DNA of 64,000 nt from Bdellovibrionales bacterium (GTDB lineage: Bacteria; Bdellovibrionota; Bdellovibrionia; Bdellovibrionales; Bdellovibrionaceae), in assembly GCA_005793345.1 (NCBI GenBank), contig SXSU01000137.1:1-64000 (forward strand), written 5' to 3'. The translations under genes were made by a program, and so were the position numbers. This document shows positions 9,003-17,941 of this stretch, in pieces (position 1 is the stretch's first letter; every line of letters starts with the position of its first letter). The notes under the pieces are model-generated. The model was not told the DNA's origin, made no database searches, and was given only the letters and a program-made list of their open reading frames with translations.

Positions 9003-9537
9003 ATTAAGTATCTTTCTGAATCTAACTGAAGTTCAGAGTTATATAATATTAATTTATCAAAAAAAGATAAAATCTTTATTTGTCAAAGCTTCTAATTATT
9101 GCCTAATCTGTTCTTACAAGGCTTGCTAATACAATAATATAAGTTATTAATTGAGATTTAATATTACTTGAAGCGAAGCAGAGAGGACCTAATACGCAAT
9201 AAGTAACATTAAAATATCAGATTAAAACATAATATATGTCCTACGAAAATATATTTTTTAATTCTATCTTAGTGCTCTTGGATTAAAAAGTACTTGTGAA
9301 TTGTATTCAAGAAGTAAACAAAAAAAGTCATATACTACTTGAGAATTTATTTAAAAAAGTAAAAAATATATAATTAAAGTCTAAAACTAGGGTTCGTCCT
9401 AGATTTCGACTTTATAAAAAAAGCATAAGAGTTAGCAGCTAATTATGCAAAATATAAAATATAGTTGAGATATTACAACTAAAAAGAAACTAAATATAGA
9501 GAAGATTGATTTCCTAAATTGATTGAGGAGTAATTTT
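9003..9537. other. 535-bp intergenic region between divergent genes
   Basis: AT-rich, no convincing ORF. It must hold the promoters for the leftward TonB-like gene and the rightward BatE-like gene. The only clear structure is a long hairpin at 9375-9414. A ribosome site GAGGAG (9525-9530) belongs to the next gene. Confidence 0.5.
9375..9414. other. long imperfect hairpin in intergenic region
   Basis: TAAAGTC...GACTTTA forms the outer stem and CTAGG-GTTCGT-CCTAG the inner stem. With one T/C and one A/A mismatch the two are continuous (about 17 positions), capped by the 6-base loop GTTCGT. It lies about 120 bp upstream of the BatE-like gene. It could be a leader structure or a terminator of an upstream transcript; A-rich sequence follows it on the plus strand and there is no clear T-tract. 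Confidence 0.45.
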
Positions 9538-10314
9538 ATGAAATTTTATTCATTTCTGTTTTGCACAATAGTATTAATTACTGAATTTTGCTTTGGTTTA
9601 ACATTTGACGAAGGTGTTCTTGCTTATAATAATAAAAACTACATTGAAGCAAATTCAAAATTTGAAGAATTCTTAAAAAATGATCCCGATAATATAAATA
9701 CAATTTTTAATCTTGGAATAGTTAATATCCAAAATAATCAGTTAAGTAAATCGTTATATTATTTTAGACTACTGCAAGATAAATCTCCTAGAGAACCCGA
9801 TGTAGAAAGGGCAATTGAGTATATTGACAAAAAAATGGAGACAAAAAACTTTCAGAAGGAAACTACATTTCTTGAGGAAATAAATAATAAAGTTTTATAT
9901 TGGTTAACTGTACCTGAATTTTTAATAGTTCAATTGTTATTATCGCTTATTATTGGACTGTATATTGTTAGATTTGTTGCATATCGAATTAAAATTATTA
10001 GTATGGATGAAGATCCCCCCTTAATTTTGAAAAAGCATTGGGTGATGGTTTTTATTTTAATGGCAATTAATTTTTTCACTTTTATGAAACTTTTTATTGA
10101 TCAAAGAGAATTGGGGACCATAATTTATAATGGGAAGTTAATTTTAAAGTCTGGTCCCTCTATTTTGTCAGCAGATTTAAATGATATATATGATGGATTT
10201 GAAGTTAAAGTTTTACAATCATACAAAGGTTGGACCCAAGTTAGTTATCAAAATAATATAATAGGATGGGTAGAATCGAAATATCTCGCAATCCATAAGA
10301 ATAAATTTTTTTAA
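9538..10314 (+). CDS. BatE-like TPR and SH3-domain membrane protein
   Basis: 258 residues from the ATG at 9538, which has GAGGAG 7 bases upstream; a TTG start 15 bp earlier would overlap that site. Order of parts: signal segment, TPR-like helices (about 20-90, AYNNKNYIEANSKFEEFL), a membrane span (IVQLLLSLIIGLYIVRFVAY), a second span (WVMVFILMAINFF) and a C-terminal bacterial SH3 domain (about 190-250, ending GWVESKYLAIH). The same architecture is found in BatE of the Bat (aerotolerance) operons. No BatA-D or MoxR gene is next to it here, so its role is uncertain. Confidence 0.6.
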   Translation: MKFYSFLFCTIVLITEFCFGLTFDEGVLAYNNKNYIEANSKFEEFLKNDPDNINTIFNLGIVNIQNNQLSKSLYYFRLLQDKSPREPDVERAIEYIDKKMETKNFQKETTFLEEINNKVLYWLTVPEFLIVQLLLSLIIGLYIVRFVAYRIKIISMDEDPPLILKKHWVMVFILMAINFFTFMKLFIDQRELGTIIYNGKLILKSGPSILSADLNDIYDGFEVKVLQSYKGWTQVSYQNNIIGWVESKYLAIHKNKFF

Positions 10315-10349
10315 TTAATAAATTAAATTGGATGTTTGAGAATTTTTTA

Positions 10350-10488
10350 TTTTCTTGTTTGTTGGGGCGATTTTCAATCACCCCGTATTATGAAAAATAT
10401 AAACTTTAGTTTAGATTTTCATAATAACTGCTTATGGTTATGTCTGATATAATCGCGAAGCGATCAAACGTAATCTTGAGCAGTTTTT
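10350..10488 (+). repeat. composite palindromic repeat C-B-A (copy 2)
   Basis: TTTCTTGTTTGTT spacer, then C (10364-10384, GGGGCGATTTTCAATCACCCC), B (10388-10424) and A (10423-10488). It starts 36 bp after the stop of the BatE-like gene. Module A has the centre TATAATCGCGAAGCGATC, opposite in orientation to A in the reference copy, and its right arm has decayed. Confidence 0.85.
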
Positions 10489-10654
10489 CCAGATATTCTG
10501 AATGTGCAAGCCAATTTCTAGAAAGATTATTGCTTAATTCAAACGTTAGTCTGGGATTTATAATACTGCTCAATTGTCTGGAAGGGTTAAGAGATACTAT
10601 CTAATTTTATTTAAAAGTGTTTAAATAATAAAATGAATTTGTTTTTTTTTAACG

Positions 10655-10777
10655 CTATCATGAGCGGTCATATTATGGGGCGATTTAAAATAACGTCAAA
10701 TAAATATTTAATTAACTTGTAAATATTAAGGCTCATATAATCGCGAAGTATTCAGATTTACTAATTTGCAGTTAGTA
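10655..10777 (+). repeat. decayed fragments of the palindromic repeat family
   Basis: Pieces of the family can still be read: ATCATGAGCGGTCA followed by ATTATGGGGCGATTT (10658-10685), and GGCTCATATAATCGCGAAG followed by TTGCAGTTAG (about 10730-10775). They look like an older insertion of the same element in the gap before the cyclic-nucleotide-binding gene. The rest of 10489-10817 shows nothing else. Confidence 0.5.
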
Positions 10778-10817
10778 GGTAATAGAATTTTAATTTATAC
10801 TAGAATTTAGAGGAAAA

Positions 10818-11405
10818 ATGAAAGATTTTTGGGAAAATATATTTCATAAACAAACTAAAGAAACAAAAATATATGAAATTCTTAAAAATAATATATTATT
10901 TAAAGATTTAAGTTTTAAAGAATTAGAATTAGTATATGGCATAATGAATCCTCGACATTATAAACCTGGAGAGTTAATTTTCCATCAGGGCGATACCGGT
11001 GTTGGAATGTTTATAATTGTAAATGGAACAGTTAATATTTTCTTAGACGAAATAATTGAGAATCAAGAGTTGCGAAGAACTTTAATAACTAAGTTAAAAT
11101 CAGGAGATTTTTTTGGAGAATCATCTTTAGTAATTGATGGTGGACAGAGAAGTGCAACAGTTATTGCTAAAGAAGATTGTGAGTTATTAGGATTTTTCTA
11201 TCCTGATCTTAAACAAATTATCAATAAACACCCAGTAACAGGGACTAAAATATTATTTAGATTAGGTGAAGTGCTTGGGACTCGTCTACGAGAGACTAAT
11301 AAAAAAATTATTACTTTAATATCAGAGGTTTCATTTTTAAAAAATAAAAACATGGTGCAGGAAGAAAATAACAGTGGAAACGGTCAGCAAACTTATACTT
11401 CGTGA
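10818..11405 (+). CDS. cyclic nucleotide-binding domain protein
   Basis: 195 residues. A CRP-type cyclic-nucleotide-binding fold spans about 25-150: KPGELIFHQGDTGVGMFIIVNGTV, then SGDFFGESSLV and the phosphate-binding cassette end GGQRSATV with the Arg. There is no C-terminal HTH; a short helix-rich tail follows, so it is not a CRP-type transcription factor. It may act as a sensor subunit for its neighbour. Its 3' end overlaps the AI-2E-family permease gene by 32 bp, so the two are cotranslated. Confidence 0.85.
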   Translation: MKDFWENIFHKQTKETKIYEILKNNILFKDLSFKELELVYGIMNPRHYKPGELIFHQGDTGVGMFIIVNGTVNIFLDEIIENQELRRTLITKLKSGDFFGESSLVIDGGQRSATVIAKEDCELLGFFYPDLKQIINKHPVTGTKILFRLGEVLGTRLRETNKKIITLISEVSFLKNKNMVQEENNSGNGQQTYTS

Positions 11406-12432
11406 GAGAAAAATAAAGGTTTTATTTTTTGCAGCTCTAAATTTCCTTTTATTAGGAATTATATTTTTAGTTCCTTACTTATTGTTATCTGTTATTCTAT
11501 CAATAGTTATTTACTATATTTTACAACCTGTAGTTGATTATTTAGAAAATAAAGGATTGAAGCGATATTTAGCTTCAGGAATTCCGTTTCTGGGTTCTAC
11601 AATTATAATTGCCATATCTACAAATCATTTTTTACCAATATTAATTTCTCAAATAGATGATTTAAGTAAATTATCTCCAAGTTATTTAATTACTTTTAAG
11701 GAATTTGGAATCAGTTTAGAAAAAAAATTAAATCCATTTCTTCAATACGCTGGAAATGAAAATTTAATAGATAAGCTTCAATCATTTATTCTGGTGAAAG
11801 TTTCGGAATTTATGAATAAGCTCCCTGAATTTTTTTCAGGAGCATTAACAATCTTTTTTTTAACTCCATTTTTTGCTTTTTTTTTACTTTTAGACGGAAA
11901 ATTAGTTTATAGAAATTTTTTGCGATTAGTACCTAATCATATTTTTGAAACTATGATTCGAGTTAACCATGAAATTAATATTCAGATGGGGCAATTTATA
12001 AGGGCAAGATTAATAGAGTCAGTTTTGGTTGGGCTCATGATAATGGCGGGATTAAACCTTATTAATTTTCCCTATTCCTTATTGCTATCTATATTTGCAG
12101 CACTACTAAATCTAATTCCTTATATTGGCCCATTTATTGGGGCACTTCCAGCTATAATTCTAACATTTGTATCGCCGGAATTTTCAATACAGCTAAATAC
12201 AGTATTGTTAATATATTTAGTCACACAATTGTTTGATACAGTATTTTTGGTACCATTTTTAGTTGCAAAAATAGTTAATTTACATCCAGTAATTGTGGTA
12301 TTATCAGTTTTGATTGGGGCACAATTGTTAGGTATCATGGGAATGATCATCTCAATTCCAATTATGAGTATTTTAAAAATAATTTCTGAAGCAATTTACA
12401 AACACTTAACAGGTTTTAATTCATCTAGATAG
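11374..12432 (+). CDS. AI-2E family (PerM/YdiK-like) membrane transporter
   Basis: 352 residues with about eight membrane spans: two at the N terminus (VLFFAALNFLLLGIIFLVPY and the next), a soluble central loop (about 80-150), then spans ending in the family's IGPFIGALPAIIL and HPVIVVLSVLIGAQLLG motifs. The family includes AI-2 exporters and Na+/H+ antiporters; the substrate cannot be read here. Translation starts at a GTG inside the upstream cyclic-nucleotide-binding gene, which suggests that gene controls it. Confidence 0.85.
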   Translation: METVSKLILRERKIKVLFFAALNFLLLGIIFLVPYLLLSVILSIVIYYILQPVVDYLENKGLKRYLASGIPFLGSTIIIAISTNHFLPILISQIDDLSKLSPSYLITFKEFGISLEKKLNPFLQYAGNENLIDKLQSFILVKVSEFMNKLPEFFSGALTIFFLTPFFAFFLLLDGKLVYRNFLRLVPNHIFETMIRVNHEINIQMGQFIRARLIESVLVGLMIMAGLNLINFPYSLLLSIFAALLNLIPYIGPFIGALPAIILTFVSPEFSIQLNTVLLIYLVTQLFDTVFLVPFLVAKIVNLHPVIVVLSVLIGAQLLGIMGMIISIPIMSILKIISEAIYKHLTGFNSSR

Positions 12433-12531
12433 CTATGAAAAATTGATCGTAATTTGCTTTCACATTAACAACGTGCTGCGCATTTCTTACTTGTTTTGAC
12501 TTTCTATCTTTAAAAAAAGTAGATTTTTAAT

Positions 12532-13272
12532 ATGAAGAAATTACAAGTTATATCCCAAAAAAGAAGTATTAAAATAATTTTAAAAGCAATGTTGTGCATG
12601 ATCCTTTCATTTATGGTAGCTTGTGCGAGTTCAGATAAAAAAGATACAGAGAGTGCAGAGTATCTTTTTGAAAAAGCCCAGGAGCTAGTCAAGGATGAGC
12701 GATTTGAAGAAGCTATACGAAAACTTCAAGATATTAAAAATAAATTTCCGTATTCTAAATTGGCAGTAGATGCAGAACTATTAATCGCAGATTCATACTT
12801 CAATCAAGAATCCTTTCCTGAAGCTCAAGCTTCCTATCAATTATTTAAAGAACTTCATCCTAAACATATAAAAATGGATTATGTTACTTATAAAATAGGT
12901 CTGAGTTTTTTTAATCAGCTTCCTTCAACTATAGACCGAGATTTGAGTTTAGCTAATCAAGCTATTTCTACTTTTGAAATTGTACTGAAGGATTACTCTA
13001 AATCCGAATTCGTGCAGGATTCATTAAAAAAGAAAGTTGAATGCTTGAAAATGCTTGCAGAGAAGGAGATTTACATCGCAAATTTTTATTTTAAAAAAAA
13101 TAATTTTGATAGTGCTGTTAAAAGATATAAAAATTCTTTGTTAAAATTTGGAAATAGTGGATTTAATTTAGATTCTAAAAATAATGCCATCGAATCTGCT
13201 AAAAAAATTAATAATGAAGAATTGATCAAAGACTTTAGCTCAATTATAATAGAAGATAGTCATAAAAATTAG
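12532..13272 (+). CDS. bamD: outer-membrane assembly lipoprotein BamD
   Basis: 246 residues. Signal peptide with lipobox VAC-ASS (Cys at about 31), then five TPR-like repeats: AEYLFEKAQELVKDERFEEAIRKL, FPYSKLAVDAELLIADSYFN, and the BamD-typical third-repeat segment with DRDLSLANQAISTFEIVL. BamD is the essential lipoprotein that works with BamA to fold outer-membrane proteins. Length matches the family (about 240-270). It leads a TPR protein and hpt on the same strand, with 9-10 bp gaps, probably one operon. Confidence 0.9.
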   Translation: MKKLQVISQKRSIKIILKAMLCMILSFMVACASSDKKDTESAEYLFEKAQELVKDERFEEAIRKLQDIKNKFPYSKLAVDAELLIADSYFNQESFPEAQASYQLFKELHPKHIKMDYVTYKIGLSFFNQLPSTIDRDLSLANQAISTFEIVLKDYSKSEFVQDSLKKKVECLKMLAEKEIYIANFYFKKNNFDSAVKRYKNSLLKFGNSGFNLDSKNNAIESAKKINNEELIKDFSSIIIEDSHKN

Positions 13273-13281
13273 GAATTAATA

Positions 13282-14022
13282 ATGAGTGCTTACAATGATA
13301 ATCAGAAAGATTCTAAAGAACTTCTTTCCTTAGCTCGAAATAAGTTTATAGAAGGACTCTATCATGAGGCTGAGAATATTATTCAACAGATTTTGCCTCA
13401 TAATAATGAAATACCTGAAGTTTATCAAATGCTCGCAACTATTTATTATAATAAGGGACAATTCAATAAAGCCATAAAAACTTTTCGCAAAGCACTTGAA
13501 TTAGATCCGGATTATACAGATGCAAGTGTTGGATTATCAATTATATTAAATGATTTAGGCCGATATAATGATGCTCAAAAAGTTTTTCTTGATGCACAAC
13601 AACGACTAGATAAACGTAATCAAAAAAATGATTCTTATATTAATGATCGATTAGCTCAAAAATTTGAAGAAATAGCTGATCTTTGTTTTCAGACTAAGCG
13701 CTTTGCAGAGGCAATTGAAAATTTAGACAAAGCAGTAAACTTATCACCACAACGTAAAGATTTACCTTTAAGGATTGTCGACTGCTTACTTAAATTAGGT
13801 GAGTCCGATAAAGCATTTAAAAAGCTAAAAAATATAATTAAAGATGAACCTAAAAACTTACAAGCACGAAACAAATTAGCAGTTTTTTTATATAATAAAA
13901 ATCAAGTTGCTGAAGCCGTTCAAGAGTGGGAACATATTTTAAGTACAGATCCAAGGCATAGTGAAGCTAAGCGATATCTAAGAATTGCAAAAAATGCTGG
14001 AGTCACTGACGCTTCAATTTAA
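13282..14022 (+). CDS. tetratricopeptide repeat protein
   Basis: 246 residues made of about six TPR units, for example IPEVYQMLATIYYNKGQFNK and KAIKTFRKALELDPDYTDAS. There is no signal peptide, so it is probably cytoplasmic and a protein-interaction scaffold. It sits between bamD (9 bp) and hpt, whose ribosome site AAGGAG overlaps this gene's stop codon. The function cannot be read from the repeats alone. Confidence 0.85.
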   Translation: MSAYNDNQKDSKELLSLARNKFIEGLYHEAENIIQQILPHNNEIPEVYQMLATIYYNKGQFNKAIKTFRKALELDPDYTDASVGLSIILNDLGRYNDAQKVFLDAQQRLDKRNQKNDSYINDRLAQKFEEIADLCFQTKRFAEAIENLDKAVNLSPQRKDLPLRIVDCLLKLGESDKAFKKLKNIIKDEPKNLQARNKLAVFLYNKNQVAEAVQEWEHILSTDPRHSEAKRYLRIAKNAGVTDASI

Positions 14023-14032
14023 GGAGAACTTT

Positions 14033-14551
14033 ATGTCTATTGATAAAAACTCAATAATTCCATTTATGAAAAAAGACGAAATAGATAGTATTGTGAAATC
14101 TTTAGCAAAGAAGATCGAGCAAGATTATTTTGGAAAAGAATTAATTTTAATTTGTCCGTTAAGAGGCTCTATTCATTTTTTAACAGATTTATCCAAATTA
14201 ATTAAATTAAATTTGAAAATAGATTTTGTTCATCTTGCCTCAACTGAGAAGTCAGGATCTATTAAAATTATCAAAGACATAAGCGAAAATATAACTGGGA
14301 AACATGTTATAATAGTGGAAGAAATTATTGATACTGGAAAAACATTAAATTTTTTAAAAAATAGATTATTGGTTTCAAATCCTGCTTCTTTAAAAATTGT
14401 AACCTTATTAGATAAACCATCACGACGTGAGATTTCTTTAAAACCCGACTATATTGGAAAGTCGATTGATGATAGGTATGTTATTGGTTATGGAATGGAT
14501 TCGGAAGACTTAGGCAGAAATTATAGCGAAATATTATTTTTTAAGAATTAA
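14033..14551 (+). CDS. hpt: hypoxanthine phosphoribosyltransferase
   Basis: 172 residues. Adds the ribose phosphate of PRPP to hypoxanthine or guanine in purine salvage. The PRPP loop is VIIVEEIIDTGKTL (93-106), preceded by CPLRGSIHFLTDL and followed by the purine-end motif YVIGYGMD. The ATG at 14033 has AAGGAG 6 bases upstream and is preferred over earlier in-frame codons that overlap the TPR gene. Its stop codon is the first base pairs of a palindromic repeat (14550). Confidence 0.87.
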   Translation: MSIDKNSIIPFMKKDEIDSIVKSLAKKIEQDYFGKELILICPLRGSIHFLTDLSKLIKLNLKIDFVHLASTEKSGSIKIIKDISENITGKHVIIVEEIIDTGKTLNFLKNRLLVSNPASLKIVTLLDKPSRREISLKPDYIGKSIDDRYVIGYGMDSEDLGRNYSEILFFKN

Positions 14552-14757
14552 TAACTACTCATGATTAAGTCTGATTGCTTCGCAATTGTATCAGACATAA
14601 TCACGAGCAGTTATTCTCTTGTTTGTTTGGGGCGATTTTCAATCACCCCGTATTATGAAAATCCAAACTAAAGTTTGTATTTTCATAATAACTACTCATG
14701 TACTCATGATTAAGTCTGATTGCTTCGCAATTGTATCAGACATAAATGAGTAATTAT
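14550..14757 (+). repeat. full composite palindromic repeat A-C-B-A (reference copy)
   Basis: The most complete copy: A1 14550-14615, C 14629-14649 (GGGGCGATTTTCAATCACCCC, preceded by CTTGTTTGTTT), B 14653-14688 (TTATGAAAATCC...ATTTTCATAA) and A2 14687-14757. A2 carries an 8-bp direct duplication (TACTCATG at 14693-14708). A1 begins within the hpt stop codon. In A1 the arms start AATAACTACTCATGATTAAG and the centre contains TTGCTTCGCAA. Confidence 0.9.
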
Positions 14758-14866
14758 ATTCCTGAAAATTAAGTATAATTTAAATATCAGACAACTTATA
14801 ATTAAAAAACTTCTCTTGATTACAACTGATAAACAAAAAATCGATCAGATTTCATCACTAGTTTTT

Positions 14867-15226
14867 TTATTTTATTGGTTTTGGGATTTGTGTAACTTCT
14901 GGAGTTTGGCTTGGAGATGGTGATGTTGTAGGTAGTGATGCATTTAATCCGCTTGATGGATTGATTGGTAAGTCATCAACAACAGATTTTCGCGATTTAG
15001 AAGTGTACATTGCTAAAGAAATACAAGATATAGCAAATGCAATTGCAACCCATCTTGTAAATTTAACGACAAAGTCAGTGGTTCCAGTTGCGCCCAGTAA
15101 AGTGTTTGAGTTTCCACCTCCGCCTAAACCACCTAATCCGCCACCTTTTGAGTCTTGAATAAGAACCAAGAAGATAAGAACTAAAGTTATTAAAACGTGA
15201 ACAACTGTCAACACTGCTAGTAACAT
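14867..15226 (-). CDS. secG: protein translocase subunit SecG
   Basis: 119 residues. SecG is the third subunit of the SecYEG inner-membrane channel. The two spans are VVHVLITLVLIFLVLIQ and VVKFTRWVAIAFAISCISLA, separated by the diagnostic Gly-rich loop QDSKGGGLGGLGGGG then LLGATGTTDF. The C-terminal tail is Ser/Pro/Thr-rich and probably disordered. The ATG at 15226 has GGGAGG at a good distance; an upstream TTG would overlap that site. The name is secure from the loop. Confidence 0.93.
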   Translation of the reverse strand: MLLAVLTVVHVLITLVLIFLVLIQDSKGGGLGGLGGGGNSNTLLGATGTTDFVVKFTRWVAIAFAISCISLAMYTSKSRKSVVDDLPINPSSGLNASLPTTSPSPSQTPEVTQIPKPIK

Positions 15227-15349
15227 TTTAAGGCCTCCCAAAAATCATGATAACTTATAGCTTTATCAATATAGTTTCGCGCTGACAAGCCTCATCTCTA
15301 TTGAACAATTACATATTGGTTGCGCTGAGCATTATAGCGCTTAATTATT

Positions 15350-16279
15350 TTATGATGCGATATCAGAGAGGGCACTTTGGGGGTACATTCTTAAAGTGAC
15401 TCCAATAATCTGAGCAACAATTTGTGAAAATCGAATTTCTTGTTCGGAGATGGGTTCTCTATTTGGTGGCATACGAATTGTTAGTACTCCAAAAAAATCC
15501 TCGCGAGCAGTAAAAATTGGAGTAACAATCATTGAATTAAATTTTATATTGGCAAAGTATTTTTTGATTTCAGCCATTGTGGGATCTGAGTCTAAATTAT
15601 CTATTGCAACTGTTTTTCCAGTATTTATAACGGATAAAATTTCTGGGTACTTTCGTAAATCTAACATCCAAGGTCGATTATTAGAATCATCACTAGATGC
15701 TCTTACAATTCCTCGTCGGTGTGGTGCGCATTGGATAATTGAACAGCGAATACTTTTCAATGACATTGCTGTAATTTGAGAAATTTTAAATAGAGTTTCA
15801 TCTAACGAATCACTTATTGAAGACTGTTTAAGAAGTAGTTCTGTTAAATGCAAAAATAAATTTGCTCCTTCGTTTTCATTTATAACCTCCTTACTCTTGC
15901 GGGGAGGTTGAAGATGAAAAATAATTCTTGGTACAATCTCTTCAAGCTCAATTGGTTTGAGAAGGAAATCTGTAGCTCCTAATCGCATGCATTCTCGTAT
16001 ATTATCAACATTTGTTTGGTTTGAAATAACAATAATTTTTGTAGAGGAGTGACCATCAGTAACTAGAGGTTTATGTTTTGTTAATACTTGAAGTGCATTT
16101 AACTTGGGAAGCATCATTTCTAAAAGGGCGATTTGAGGTTTTTGAGATACTATAATTTTAAAAGCTTCTTGGCCATCAGAAGTAACGAAAACTTCAAAGC
16201 CTCTTTCCTCAAAAAATTTTTTAAGAGACATATTAAAGTTAATATTGTTATCTGAAATTAATAATCTTTGTGTCGACAT
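15350..16279 (-). CDS. pseudo-receiver (Glu at phospho-site) plus GAF domain protein
   Basis: 309 residues. The N-terminal CheY-like receiver (about 4-122) keeps D10, S86 and K108, but the usual phospho-accepting Asp is Glu (E54 in ALLEMMLP). The domain may therefore be locked or signal without phosphorylation. A GAF domain follows (about 150-300: ITAMSLKSIRCSIIQCAP, FFGVLTIRMPPN). There is no output HTH or enzyme domain, so it probably acts through protein contacts or ligand sensing. It stands alone between secG and a secreted protein gene with no histidine kinase nearby. Confidence 0.8.
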   Translation of the reverse strand: MSTQRLLISDNNINFNMSLKKFFEERGFEVFVTSDGQEAFKIIVSQKPQIALLEMMLPKLNALQVLTKHKPLVTDGHSSTKIIVISNQTNVDNIRECMRLGATDFLLKPIELEEIVPRIIFHLQPPRKSKEVINENEGANLFLHLTELLLKQSSISDSLDETLFKISQITAMSLKSIRCSIIQCAPHRRGIVRASSDDSNNRPWMLDLRKYPEILSVINTGKTVAIDNLDSDPTMAEIKKYFANIKFNSMIVTPIFTAREDFFGVLTIRMPPNREPISEQEIRFSQIVAQIIGVTLRMYPQSALSDIAS

Positions 16280-16395
16280 ATATTAAATGATCTAAAATAA
16301 AACAGAATTTATATATAAAAAAAATTAACACTAGACTTTAGTCTCTATCAGCTTGATTAAATAAAAAACACATGAGTCGTTTTCGAAATTAAAAT

Positions 16396-17745
16396 ATGCT
16401 AATTGTTATGAAAACTTATTTTTTATGTCTATTAATTTTAGTTTTAGATAAAAGTAGAGCCTGGTCATGTCCATCATTACAAAAAACACAACTTATCCAG
16501 GAAGAATTTCAATTGTTGCAAAAAAGTAATGTTGCATTGACAGAGGAGCAACTACATTCTCTAAAAGAAATTATTGAGCAAAATAGTTTAGTTCTTAAGG
16601 AAACAGAATGTTATGTTGAGTCATCCCAAGAAGTCTCACATTTAAATGATTTTTTATCACATCTCAAATTACAAGTATTAGATCTTCGATATAATATCTC
16701 TTTAAATAAAAATGATGAAATTAAACTTAGATTACTCAAATTAAGAAACACAATTAGTATATTATTAAAAAAACAGAACTATTTATCTAGAAGATTAGGA
16801 GCGAGTGTTCGATCATTATATTTAGATGAACTAGAGAGACTGATTCGGACCCAATCAAAACTTGTTTATGAGCAACTAGATGGGGTTCTTTGGGTTCCTA
16901 ATGTTGCTGATGATTTGCAGATTCAGTTTCATCAAAATGTCGAGCAAGTTAGGGGACAATTTAAAAAATTAAAAACCCCTAAACAACTAGCTGAATTTTT
17001 TGGTAAAAGGCCATGGAGACCTATTGCCCAAAACAAATCAAAACTTATTGATTTTTTGTCTGATTTAAAAATTAAAAAAAGTGAAAGTTTAGAGTCACAA
17101 TTGCTTTTTTTATTTTCATCTAATACAAATAATTTAAAATGGCAAAGTTCTGAGAAAAATATAAATTATTATTTAAATTATGTTTCAACACAATTGAAGG
17201 GTAATGTTTTTGTATCTGCTAAAAATATTTTAGAGCCTGTTATTGAAAAAGAATTACTAAAGTTAAAGACTGAGATGGGTTTGAGTTGGCAATTAATTAG
17301 TGGTTTAGCCGGAGTTCGAATCGAAGGGCATGGAGAGGAGTTAACAAGCTCTATTGATCTACTAGATCCTTTTTTATTGGAAAAATCTCAGATTGCTTAC
17401 AGTCAAATTAATAATCCATTAGGACGGTTGTACGAGTTAGTAATTTTAAAACAACTATCACAAATGTGGACTGATATTGATATTGTTCAATTAAAAACTG
17501 ACTTAAATAGAATTAGTTTATTAAAAACTAATTTGGCAGTTCAGAGTTACAAAGATAAATTCAAAAAATCACCAAAGCAAATTAATGATCTTATCACTAA
17601 AAAAATTATTGATATTGTACCTAGAGATTACTTTACAGGCGAGGTATTCAAATTCGATTTTGCTTCAATGAGAGTTTGGTCAGTTGGAGAAAACAAAAGT
17701 GATGAAAACGGATTTGGTGATGATATTGCTACAGAGATCAAATAA
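16396..17745 (+). CDS. secreted protein of unknown function with pseudopilin-like C terminus
   Basis: Up to 449 residues (ATG at 16408 is an alternative start). A hydrophobic segment YFLCLLILVLDKSRAWSC looks like a signal peptide. The middle is helical and charged. The last 60 residues contain YKDKFKKSPKQINDLI and then PRDYFTGEVFKFDF and RVWSVGENKSDENGFGDDI. This resembles the calcium-binding C-terminal end of GspG-type pseudopilins. There is no pilin N terminus, so this is a shared motif and not evidence for a pilin. Confidence 0.6.
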   Translation: MLIVMKTYFLCLLILVLDKSRAWSCPSLQKTQLIQEEFQLLQKSNVALTEEQLHSLKEIIEQNSLVLKETECYVESSQEVSHLNDFLSHLKLQVLDLRYNISLNKNDEIKLRLLKLRNTISILLKKQNYLSRRLGASVRSLYLDELERLIRTQSKLVYEQLDGVLWVPNVADDLQIQFHQNVEQVRGQFKKLKTPKQLAEFFGKRPWRPIAQNKSKLIDFLSDLKIKKSESLESQLLFLFSSNTNNLKWQSSEKNINYYLNYVSTQLKGNVFVSAKNILEPVIEKELLKLKTEMGLSWQLISGLAGVRIEGHGEELTSSIDLLDPFLLEKSQIAYSQINNPLGRLYELVILKQLSQMWTDIDIVQLKTDLNRISLLKTNLAVQSYKDKFKKSPKQINDLITKKIIDIVPRDYFTGEVFKFDFASMRVWSVGENKSDENGFGDDIATEIK

Positions 17746-17941
17746 CTGATAAATTCTTGTTTTGGGATTCTCATAATGAGAAATATAGTTAATGTAAAAT
17801 TTAAAACCTGTTATTTTAATATTTAAAACAATTAGATTGGTTTTTACATATTTTAAAGAATGAAGAGAGTTCTTATTTTATCTATTTCAAAATACTGTTA
17901 TAATAATATCATATTAATAAGTTAAAAATTGGGGATTGGAA

